Below are positions 27,038 to 39,189 of a DNA stretch of 64,000 nucleotides, one piece after another; the stretch's first letter is position 1; each line of letters begins with the position of its first letter. The notes below the pieces were generated by a model. That model was given only the letters and a program-made list of their open reading frames with translations. It made no database searches and had not been told where the DNA came from. Origin of the DNA: Adiantum capillus-veneris (lineage: Eukaryota; Streptophyta; Polypodiopsida; Polypodiales; Pteridaceae); the NCBI GenBank assembly GCA_014529385.2, contig CM043967.1, positions 13,081,501-13,145,500 of the forward strand, given 5' to 3'. The position numbers were made by a program, and so were the translations under genes.

Positions 27038-30000
27038 TGAAATGGAATGTTATATTAACGTCTTCGAAAGGCCAAATCGACCTATGAGACCAAAAAGTTA
27101 CAATTGGTGAATCTGATATCAAGTCCGAGTACAGAAAGTACAAAGAACTAACACTAGAAACATTAAGGAAATGAATCTGAAGCTGATTCGGAATTGAGAT
27201 TGAGAGGGGGGGGCGGGGGGGGCGGGGGGAATGAAATCTCTCATTGGTTGCTGTCGAATCTCATCCACATCCTCCGTGGTCAGTACTCTTGTTGGGCGTC
27301 TTGCATGTCGAGCTAGAGTGATTTGTATCTTCTGCTGCAGCCTTCGTCGATGGTGGGAGACCCCTCGAGGTCGTGGGCGTCTTGATCTGCCTAGCTACAT
27401 GACTCGGTCAATCAACGTACCTCTAGTGTGGGTGGGCTCTGAGATCTGATGTGGTGACTGCTCCTCTGCCTCTCCCCTGGCTTGTGTAAAGAAATCTGTG
27501 ATTCGTCTTTGAGACTGTCTCTCCCCTGATGTCCTCAGCAAGCTCTCCCTGAGTCTGCGTATCTCTAGCAGGAACAATCCGAGACAACTCTAATCCTCGT
27601 ATCTCATGACTCTAGAAAATGGTCCGAAGCCCTCTCTGAACAGACAGTGGTAGAGGCCGCGTATCTCATAGTACGCCGGGCAATGACATGTGTAGTGCAG
27701 CTCTGTCTCTGGTTCTAAGTGACATAGGTGACATATCCTGGCCCCTGCTGGCACCCCTCGAAATCGGCCCATCTTGATCTGGAGCTGATGTGAGGATGTG
27801 CATATCTGCCGAATAGCGCATCGCATCCCATGAGATAAGTGTGTATTCATGTATGCAGGCCTAGTCACAAAACCGTCCTCCGTGAGTTGGAGAAGATGCT
27901 CTCTGTAAAAGGCCATCTTTGTTCCCAAGTCCTGTGTCGGCTGTATCCATGTGCTCTTGGTATCTAGCTGAATCAGATCCTGGCATATGAGTCTGGTGAT
28001 CTCTGTCCATGTGAGAGACAGGAAAGGCACTCGAATTTCTTAAGCGAATGCAGCAAACGAACGTCACACCAGATCGTGTCACATTTGTTTGCACATTGAA
28101 AACATGTGGCATGCTGGGAAATACAGGCTACAACCGACAAGTCACGCTGAAAGTGTTTGAGAACACAATACATCAAGTGCTTGAATGCACAACGAGCATA
28201 CATATGATCATACAGAAATACAAATGTATTGCCCTGTTAGGCCGCATTGAACAATGCTTGACCCTAAAAATCATAATTGAGAGACAAAAACAACAACCCC
28301 TCGGGCGATCCCACCTGGGCACCTCCAAGAGCTGAGCTTCCCTTTTAACAATACCTTGTGTTGCATTTACGAGGTCTAGGCAAAGATTTCACACAACTGA
28401 AGGAGCAGACATTTCTGTTGAAAGAGGTGATTATAAAAGCATGAAAAACATATCTGTGACCAATTATCCAGGACATCAAGTGTCAAGGCTCAATTAGATA
28501 TATGCTGAGTTTATAAACAAGAAACAATCATAGAAAGAAGAAGAACTTACCCTACACGTCTCTCTCATTCGCTCTATCTGTTCTGGTGTCTTGATCTGAA
28601 GAACAACTCAATATATATTCGGTGAGACAAACCCCCTAGTATAAATTGCAAAACAAAACTTAAAAAAAGCTGTCTACCTCCACCCTGTTTTGCAAATCAC
28701 TCATCTGCTCTATCCTTGGAATTCCCTGCCAATATCAGAGAGCACCCATCAGCAAGAAAGACCAAAAGCACCATATTTGGTGTATTAAACAAAAATCCTA
28801 GAATTTGAGAGTCCCAAAACTAGCACCCATCCACAGTTTTGGCATGAAGAAAAGTATTAACTAAAGAAGAGTCTGTGAACAGCATGGAGAACAAAATATA
28901 GCTATTTCTTCCCACATTACAACCCTGCTTAATTTGAAAGACTAGCAAATACATAGCACCAAACAAATTCCACACCACAATCAATGTCTGGCAAACAGCC
29001 TACAATCTGCAAAATCATGCAGCCAGATTTCATTCCTATTATTCTAAACAACCCCATAAGGTTCTATAGAGACCAGTATAGAAAACGCATGTGAAACCCA
29101 GTGCCAACAAATTGCACCATGAAAAATAATTCAAAGCTTTGAGTGCGTATTCAATTCCTAGTCAAAAATAAACAAGCAAAGCTTCATCAACTTACATCAG
29201 CAGCCCAGTCTGGACAAACAATATGCTCTGGTATGAGGCGCCTTGGAGATACTGGAAAAGGTCTTAGGTCCCTGATAATCAAGAAAATAGAAGCTACTGT
29301 TGTGCAAAGAAAGAAAAATAAAAGAGTTGATTTTATCAGTCTCTTCTGAAAGCCCAAAAAATGGCCGGTGAGACAAAAAGCTCAATCATTCCCTCAAAAA
29401 ATATTCAGCTCCCTCTTTTACAAACCTTCATTTATACACAAAATACAATCATGCACCTATATACGTGGAGTATAATCCCCTAAATGTGTTACGTTCAAGA
29501 CTGCCACTTCGAACTGTCACTGACTTCGAATAACAGCATATATACACAAGCTGAAGACAACTTGTCTCTACGAAGCATACATTTATATGTAAGGGCATGT
29601 TTTACTGATTGTAACATACATATGCTGATACATTAACATGATATCCTCAATGATGCAAAAGTATACAATGGTTATGAAATGTGAAATGCTGGCATTGGAA
29701 GGACACAGATGATGGGGAACTCTGACAGATCAGAGTATATTATTAAGAACTGGATAACTATAATGACTTCTGTGGCTCAATATATCCACGTTGCATCTCG
29801 TTTGAGCAATCTATAAGATAGCATTCGTTTGATCTATTGAATAGAACACCAAGATCTCAGCTGAAGTTTAGGGGATATACCCTGTCCAATCAAAGAAAGG
29901 AAGTTGTGCGGATCGTGTTTGGCCCTTCTTCAAGCAGTAAAGCCAGCCTTGCGATAAGGAGTCTGACACTTGCTGCAGGCTATCAGTTGGGTTTTGCGAC

Positions 30001-33000
30001 GGCCTTATTTCAGTATGCACTAGTTTATGGGTGGCCCATGCAGCTTTGAAACAATCCTGTGAGCTGCAAAAACACAATCTTTGTAAGGAAAAGCACCTTG
30101 ACAGAAGCCATACAAAAAAAAAACCCAAAAAAAAAAACAGTATGAAGTAAAATGATCTTCAAATCCTAATTAGAGGACACAATCTTTGCCCGGTTACAAG
30201 CATTCCTTGTGAAAATAAGCCTCCTTATGTTGCCATATTCAGACTGGCTAATTGCCACTTTGAAAGCCAAAAGATTCTTGATTTACAAAAGCTTGCTAAA
30301 GAGTACATTTACTTTGACCCAAGCAGTAAGAAACAGGGCAGATGGATGGGCGCCCTTTTTTAGTTCCTCCTTTGCCCCTTTAATATGCCATGGGGTCATC
30401 AGTATGGGTCGGCCAAATTTCCAGGTCCCATACATAAGGGAGGATCCCTTGTTCTATAAGCGTCCCCCCCCCCTCGCCTACGCTGCATCCCCTCCCCCCC
30501 CCCCCCAACACCCAACAAAGGCCCCCAGCCCGCCTCCTCATCCCATTGCTCTTGCTCTCTTAGGGCAGGGTCATCACTCTCCGACCTCGCCTCGCATTCG
30601 CTCCATTTTCGTTCGCAGTCGTAGCAACAGACACAGATGGAGGATTCTGCTCCGTCAAGAGGAACTCAACAGAAGCCCCCTCGCCCGACCCCGCGGAACC
30701 CACCATCTGACTTGCCCTTTCGCTGACAGCGCAAGCGAGCTTAGAGGCAGAGGTGGCGCGCCTTCAGGCCACCTCTGTAACCTGTTATCTGCAAGATTAT
30801 TGACACCAGACCTAGCAGAGGGTAGTTGTGTGATCTTTTAGCAGAGGTGGGCAAGATCATTGACGCTCAGCTTCTCGGGCTCGGCTACTATCAGATAGAG
30901 TTTGAGACTTCAGAGAAGGCGTCCAAGGTCATTGCGATGAGCCCCCTGGTCATCCGAGTAGCTAGAGCTCATTTTCGACAGTGGCACCATGGAGTTGATC
31001 CGGCTACCGATGTTCTTGTCGAGCAGGTAGACCTTCCCTTCTCAGTCTGCTTCCCAAGCATGAGGAGAGAGTACCTCCTACTACTTTCCAGGATTGGTTC
31101 AAAGATTGGGACTGTCTTGGAGACACCTCGCACAACAACTTCTGTAGCTGCCAGGGCAGCTGACATACCTACAGTACGCGTTTTGGTTTGAGACACCCAC
31201 ACCCTCCCGAAGGTCATTTTACTACCTCGAGTGACCGGTGGTTGGCTCCACCGGAATGTGGAGTATTCAGGCCTCCTGAATCAGTGCTTCATTTGTCAAC
31301 AAATGGGCCATCTAGCGAAGACATGTCCAAGGAGGAGACCCAAACCTTCGGCACAAACCTAGAACCAGACCCAGCCTCCTAAGGCTGGCTAGACACAGCA
31401 GACAGAGACACAAGGAGCTCAGGCAGGTTCCTCCTTCGAGACTTGTGCCCAGGCAGAGGAGGGCTAGCAGCAGGTCCGTGGTCGATGTCACCAGGGTGTT
31501 CACCACGCAAGTTCGCCCCCCGCGGTGGTCGTCCTACACTAGGCCAGCAGGAGTGGGTTCCCACAGGGAATCGTTCGACCCCTAAAGCAAGACGAGGCCA
31601 CAGATATGCCTTGCACCTCAGCTTCACCACCGACAGCCCCTCCACCCCCTGTGCCACCCACCGCCCCCCTCCATCTCCTCCACCTCCCCCCATTCTCCTC
31701 GTTACCGGCCCCTCCCTCCCATTCCACCCACTAGCACCCCTCCTCCATCATCCACTCCCGCTCTTGCCTCACAGCCGGCTTAGGGGACAGGGCCTTCATC
31801 GTTTGTTGGGAGATCTCTTGACAACGCTTTTACCACCAGCCGCTTAACGGAGAGGAGCAGATTTCCTACAGACCCCCTTCTGGTAAAGACGTCACCTTTT
31901 GCCGCACTCCCTCGAGGACTGACGAGTTTCGACATCCGTCGCCGGTGGGACTTCTTCGCCTACAACTTCACACGATTCCTCGACGACTCTTCACCAGAAT
32001 TTGAGGCGGCTTGCTCCAGAGTCCATGTAGTGTTTCTTGTAGCTAGAGGGATAGAGGCCCTGGACACAGCGGTTGGTTTCTCTTTCCCTCTATGTGGCAG
32101 GGACCAGTCTGAGTGGACTCTAGACTCAGCGATGGACTGGCTTCAGGCTCACGCTCACGCTCAGGCTCTTGAGTTCTTTCATCACACATGAGACTTGGGG
32201 GTGAACAATTTGGTACAGACTCTATGGCCATTGGCCAAGTTCTCGGTGACACCTCCAGACCCAACAGGATGTAGACACATTGTAGTACACTTTTTTGTGA
32301 CACATCGAGTCCACCATGCTATGTATATGTATATGAGGACTCCTGAACAGAGGAGGTAGCCCGATGAACGGCACGCTCTTATGCAATGAGACATTTTGGT
32401 CAGGTGCTTTTAGACACGGTGGTATCCAGGGAGGAGTATATCACAAGACAGACACCACGTGCCAATAGAAAAGAACAGATTGAACAGACTTTTAGCACTT
32501 AAATAACAACTGAATTGAGAGAGAGAGACGACACGCGACACGGAGTGGCGGAATTCCACCCCACGGAATATTGGCACTTGGGGCCCCATTGGACGGGGTC
32601 CCCATAAGTTGGTAGGACTTCTTCTTTGTTACTTGTTCTTCTTAGGGTTAAGGCCCCTCGAACAGGATCTGCAAGTTGGCTCCATTCTTCAAGGCTTGAC
32701 ACGTCAGCAGTTTGTGACAGTATGTATGACTATTGCGCACTCATGAGCACGTCATGGTGGGCAGAGGTATTATTGTGACAGGCAAGGCTCAATGGATTAC
32801 TATGCAGGTCCGGGGTTGCCTCATTGGCTTCCTGAACATATATACGCTTAATGTGGCAAATGCACGAGCAGAGTTTTGGTCACATTCGTAGAGTCTTTTA
32901 CAGCATGCAGAGCAGTGGTGTGTTGGGGGAGCCTTCAACATGTTGGAGGACCCCTCAAACAGGATTGGAGGTAGCCATGCTACTGTGCATGGGGCTGAGT

Positions 33001-36000
33001 TGGCATCTTGGAAGCGCCTACGTATGACCTTGAGGGTTTCTGATGTTTGGCAGCATTCATGCTTTGTGCAACCCCCAGACAGCTTGTCTTTCTCTCGCTT
33101 TGAGCGCAGAGTAGGAGGAGTGAATCTATCTCGGATAGATCGCTTCTACGCCACTGACCACATCTGTGACATGGGTGAATCTGTTTGCATTCTAGCAAGG
33201 ACTACTTTTTCAAACCATGCGCTAGTGATTCTCACTTTGACAGACAGACAGAGGAGGGGGGGTACGATGTTGCGCATCCCTGAGAGGGTCTTGCTGGATC
33301 TAGAGCTTAGAGAGCGGGTGGTGGCACTTTGGACAGAGAGTTTAAACACGCTAGACACCCCTGCTGGTAGAGTGACCTCTGGACTCGCTGAGCTTAGTCG
33401 CTTCTTCCTCCAAGAGTCTGCAGCTCGCTTGGCTCTGCAACCGGGGAGGGGAGGAGGAGAAATGTATCCGATAGAGCATTGCTTCCTTGCAGAGGATGCA
33501 GGAGCACCACCCAGACAATCCTTGGTTGGAGGAGCAGATGCAGCAGGCTCGACAGGAGCTAACTAGCATTGAGGAGCGGCGTCATGAGTTTGCCTTCCAT
33601 CAGCAAGCATCTCAGTGGACCCAGGTGGGTGAGAGGGTTACTGGGGAGTTCTTTGAGACGGTGGGCCCTGGCCATGCGCACACCAATGTTAGCCAGTTGA
33701 GGATACCCAACCGGTCAGAGCCTGAGGATATGCGTGCAGTTGCTACTGATTTCTATGTCAGTTGAGCCTCAGTCAAAGCATCAGGTAGAGCGAAGGGGTG
33801 TGACCAATCGTCGAAGTAATCGTTCGTTAGCATGTTGTATAAGTCTCTGAATAGAGTTAGACTTCTGGTTTAAACAATAGTCTCGAATCTCTTTTAGCAA
33901 ACCACAACAAAACCGCTCAATCTGGTCTTTCAAAGTAATCTTCCGAAACGAAGACATTGGCAATAAGTATCCCAAAACCTCTGGCAGTAATCATCCAATG
34001 TATCTTTCTCAGTCAGTTTCAAGTGATGCCAAGCCGTGATGACATCTGTTGCATATTCATTTGATATCCAAGTTGACGTGAAAATTGTCTTGAATCTTAA
34101 TCACGTCGCAAGTGCTTCTCTGTCGAACAACAGAGTAGACCAGCATGCCTGTGCGGTTCCTTTCAAGTAAGATGTCACCCTTCGCACCCCGGGGTGTTTT
34201 GTGAACCATCCTCCACAAAAGGCGACGTGTACAAACTCAAGGGCTCGATGGATGTCCTGGTAGCCTGAAAACGTCTCAAACCTGATGGCCTTACTCCCTT
34301 CTTGAACTCCTTCGTTTTCTTGTTGATCTGGTCATTGTCAAAAGTGGACAAGCTCTCCTCCTTTGAATTGCTAGATGGCCTTCCATGCCTTATAGACTTC
34401 TTCAAACATTTGCTTAGAAATTGAGAAACCTTCTTAGCAACCTCGGATACTTCAAATGGCGCCTTCCCCGTGTGTTGTTGTAGGCAAACAGCACCAAGGG
34501 CAAATACTTTTCCCACTAAGTCTTCTGATCCGAAAAATAAGACTCAACAAATCCATAACCATTGAATTGGCTATCTCAAATTGCCCATCTGTCTGCGGGT
34601 GGAACGAGGGCGAGAACTACAACCGCATGCCAATGTTCTCCCACATTGCCCTCCAAAACAAACTAGTAAACCGGGGGTCTGTGTCCGTAACAAGGGACTC
34701 AGGCATGCCATATATTTTGAAAAATCTGTAAGACAAGCAGTTTCGCCAAATGATCAAGCTTAACTATCTTGCGAATAAAGTGAGCCTGTTTACTGAATCT
34801 GTCGATGACTATCCAAATGCCATCGTGCCCACTTTGAGTCTTTGGACGATCAAAAATAACATCCATGGCAATGCTTTCCCATGAACGGGAGGGTATGGGT
34901 AAAGGCTGTAGAAATCCTGGTGCCATATGCCTCTCGAACTTGACATTTTGGCCTACTAAGCAACTGCCAACAAACTCGTCCACATCCTTTTTGAGCCTCG
35001 TCTAGTAAAAGTATCAGTGAACATCCTTCAAGGTGGTATCTATGCTGGGTTGGCCAGAAAAAGGTGGACAATAGAACTCTGTCAAAACCTTTTCCCTCAA
35101 ACGCTGTAGCCGTCCCGTATGGAATAGCCTCGAATTGTCTCTCCACTCTGTATCCGGTGAAAGATATCTGCAAAATCAGGATTTGTGACATACTGATCTA
35201 CCATATCCTCGAAGCTTTGATGATGTATCGCGTAAATGGCGAGAATCAAGGGCTTTCTAGGCAACGCATCCGCCACTAAATTCTTCTATCCGTGAACATG
35301 GACTATCTGGAAATGAAATTATGGCAAGATGTTAGCCCACCGCATCTACTTTTCCGAACGCTGCTTCTGCGACAAGAAGTAGCATAAACTCTGGTGTTTT
35401 GTAAAGACTGTAAAGTCGGCTCCGAGAAGATAGTGTGCCATTGCGTAAGAGCATGGATAACTGCCAAAAGCTCTTTCTCATAGATCTGTACAACCATTTC
35501 AGGACGTAAAAACATCCTACTATCATAAGCAATTACATGGCCTTCTTGCATCAAGACTGCTCCCAAACTTTGACCACAAACATCACAGTAAACTTCAAAT
35601 TGCTTTTGCAAGTCTGGTAAGGCCCACACTGGTCTCGTAGTCAACTTTTCCTTGAGAGTCTGAAAGGTTGCAATCTTTATCGGTCCCCAAGTAAAAGGAA
35701 CTCCTTTCTGAGTCAGCATATGCAAAGGAGAAGCTATCTCTGCAAATTTCCGAATGAACCGCCGATAATTTGAGCACAAGCCCAAATAAGCTTCAATCCT
35801 CATGAACATTCTTCAAAGTAGGCCAATCATTAATAGTCGCAACTTTGGCCGGATCCAACTTTACCCCTTCTGTTGAGACAATGTGTCCCAAGAAGTGTAT
35901 CTCAGACAAGAAAAAATCGCTCTTTTTGGCGTTGATAACCATATACCTAGATGAATCCGGGATAAGCCCAGATTCACCCTTGAAGAAAAGTGCAAGGTAT

Positions 36001-39000
36001 AGACCCATGGTAGTCACTCACAAGACAATATAACCATCAGCTCCATCATGCATAGTATTGACTAAACACCACGACATCCCCAGTAACGTCGTCAGTGCCC
36101 AATAGTGGGTGTAGAACTAGGTACTAACATATGCTCCCCAACACAACACGCACACACATGAGCATACATCAACACAAAGTGCAGCGTACTGAGTTTCTAT
36201 CACGACTTCGGAGATCAAGGGCAAACTCAACCATAATGAAGCCTAGCACTAAAAGAAGCATTAAATCAAGGGCGTTGATAACCAATCTATGTTTCCGCAA
36301 TGCTTGGAAGACTTGAAATAGGTAGTGTTCTGCTTCATTCTTGGAGAAGACGAAGTTGTCGTCAAAGAAAGTGCCCACAAATGATCGGTACTCTCTAAAA
36401 AAAATTGTCCATCGTACGGTTGAATGTAGCCAGTGCATTGGTAAGGCCAAATGGCATTACCAAATATTCATACAAACCAAAAGTCATCCTGAAAACTGTC
36501 ATGTAAACGTGTCCAGGAGCGATTCGGATATGATGATAACCACTCTTCAGGTCAATTCCGCAAGTAGAATCCTGAAGTTTGTTGAGTATATCATCAATCT
36601 GTTCTCGTTCATTATTTCTTCGTTTTGGCCTCGGCTAACTCTGTAAGGTGGCCGGTTCGATGGTGTACTACCGGCAATCAATCATATGATCTTCAGGACG
36701 TGAAGGAGGCAACTCGTCTAGTAAGCCCTCACAAAAACAGTCAGCTTGAGCTTGTAGAGAATCTTGTCATTCTTTTTCGAGGTCAAACATATTCCACCTT
36801 CAATCGTCATTCAGTTCTTTCAAGAAAATCGAGTAAACAAAAAAAACTGGATTTCATCAAGTGGGACGGACCCGCCTTTCAGTTTTCCATCAAGTACAAT
36901 CTCTTTGCCCTTCTCATTCTTCCAAATGGCTTTCCCTGCCCTAAAATCGACTACGGCAATGTTCTTGGGGAACCAAGGGATTCCTCGAAGGACGTCACAC
37001 GCCTTCCAAAGGCATGATGAAAAAGTCGATGGTGTACTACCGGGAATCAATCATATGATCTTCAGGACGTGAAGGAGGCAACTCGTCTAGTAAGCCCTCA
37101 CAAAAACAGTCAGCTTGAGCTTGTAGAGAATCTTGTCATTCTTTTTCGAGGTCAAACATATTCCACCTTCAATCGTCATTCAGTTCTTTCAAGAAAATCG
37201 AGTAAACAAAAAAAACTGGATTTCATCAAGTGGGACGGACCCGCCTTTCAATTTTCCATCAAGTACAATCTCTTTGCCCTTCTCATTCTTCCAAATGGCT
37301 TTCCCTGCCCTAAAATCGACTACGGCAATGTTCTTGGGGAACCAAGGGATTCCTCGAAGGACGTCACACGCCTTCCAAAGGCATGATGAAAAAGTCCTCG
37401 TGCCCCAAAATACCCCTGACAATGCAAACGTAGTTTGCCAATGACAGGTGTAATGGCAACATCCCGTCCGGGTTCCGCTAGAACAACCTCGGCCTGTGGC
37501 CCCATTTCCTTGGGCTAATTCCAAATCGAGCCGCCAATTCGATTGAAGTTGGCCTTAGCTTCTCCATCAAAGAAAATAAAGGTTTCCTGGTCTCGCACTT
37601 TGCCCCATGCTGTGCAAAGTTTGGTATTTTCATTCATCTCATCAAGGTCGACGGTCCCCACAAATCTGGTAATAATCCTGCTTTGGTCTTTCCTTTTCTT
37701 CGGCGTTCGGTTGATGCTCTGTGACTCTCTGACTTATCTTCTGGTGGTCCTCTGGTTCATATTCTTTTCAAGAGTTCTGTCTAGCTCTTTTTGCGAGTAC
37801 AGGTTCCCCTTGTCGACACTCGTATGTCCTTTTCAGCTTTTCTCCGAACCTGAAAGGAGAATCAATGGCCTCACGCCATCTCGAGTAAATCTCATCAATC
37901 GGGTAATTCTTCAAGTGTTTCGCAAACCTCGGGTCTCTGGAGTACTTGATCAATTTTTTCACACATATACCAACCTGCAAATGACGTTTGTACTCCATTC
38001 TCGCCTCCGTTCTCGCAAACCTTTCCGCCAAGAATTTGTCCAAATCTTCATTCTTTTCTTCAGTTCCCGTGCAGGATTTCAACTTTTCTCTGCCTACCCA
38101 CTGAGAAGTGTTATCTCTGTCAAATTCTCCGCAAGAACCCATGTGTAATTCTAGAGTTCTATATGGCTTATGCCATGTAAGATAGAGCGATGAAGATAGG
38201 AGCGCGCCCGATGCGCGATGTACAAAGGGTGGGAGTGGCTAATAAGTCCGGGGTCGGGATACGAAGATTGTTTCCAAAAAACCTGCGTGTGCTCCAAAAA
38301 GGATCGGATCCTCCGTAGAAGAAGAATCTTTCTGTCACAAACTGTTGACGTGTCAAGCCATTGAAGAACGGGGCCAACCTTCAGATCCCAGCCAATGGGC
38401 CTAAACCCTAACAAAAGCAGCAGAAGAAGTTTCGCCAACCAGCAAACATTGGCCGAGTGGCCTATTTTTTAAGAAGAGTTCCCACCAACTTATGGGACCT
38501 ATCCGATAGGGCCCAAGTGACATAAAGGCATTAAAAATAAAGCAAGCCCACACACACGCACGCGTGGATGGCTGTGATGACATGGCAACAGTACGGATTT
38601 CTGGATTTCGCGCTGACATGATAACGTGGCAGACTGTACGGACATTCTCGGATTTTGTGCTGACAGGCTGTACGGATTTCCGGATTTCGTGCTCGCACAT
38701 GATTTCGTGGCAGTTGTACGGATTTTCTTGCTTTTACGCTGGTAACTTTTGGGCCATTTGCTTTTGAGTTTGACTGCTTTTCATGTAACTGCTTTTCTAG
38801 GCCAAGGGCCTTTAGCTTCAGTACGAAGGTGCAAAGGGTGGAGTACCGGCATCGTACAAAGTTCAAGTAATATAAAGAAATACCGAAAGGGATGCCAAGG
38901 TTTGGGGCCAGTGCTCTCTTGGGGTGGAATTCTGCCACTCCCCGTCTCGTGTCGTGCATCTATTTCAGTTCAGTTGTTATTTGAAGTGCTTAAAGTTGTT

Positions 39001-39144
39001 CAGTCTGTTCTTTTCCATTGGCACGTGGTGTCCATGTCCCATGACACTTTCTGAACTTTGATACCACCCTAACAAGCTTGGACACTCCAAGTAAGAATGA
39101 ATAGCAACACACGAACAAAAACTTCAAAATCATTGAACTTTAAT

Positions 39145-39189
<45 letters not shown>

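Larger units (their letters stand above)
8673..28550 (-). other. MAP1A intron 6, 19,878 bp, filled with nested retroelements
   Basis: The intron is bounded by the exon 6 donor (GTAAGT, 28545-28550) and the exon 7 acceptor (CAG, 8673-8675). From the acceptor upward it holds about 1 kb of intron-like sequence with an internal duplication, a gag fragment, LINE pieces, the composite A/B gypsy insertion, LINE ORF1 and endonuclease, a LINE 3' part and a PPR-like fragment. Only about 28140-28550 and 8673-9600 look like original intron. The splice signals at both ends are intact. Confidence 0.9.

Noticed and set aside
30209-30841. A 210-codon plus-strand frame rich in Pro and Ser
   Set aside because: It crosses intron sequence, a C-rich tract and the LINE2 leader; its openness follows from base composition, and the LINE2 ORF1 uses another frame.
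35942-36270. A Helitron, because a hairpin and a CTAG lie at one end
   Set aside because: Helitrons insert between A and T without target duplication; here a perfect 14-bp duplication flanks the segment.
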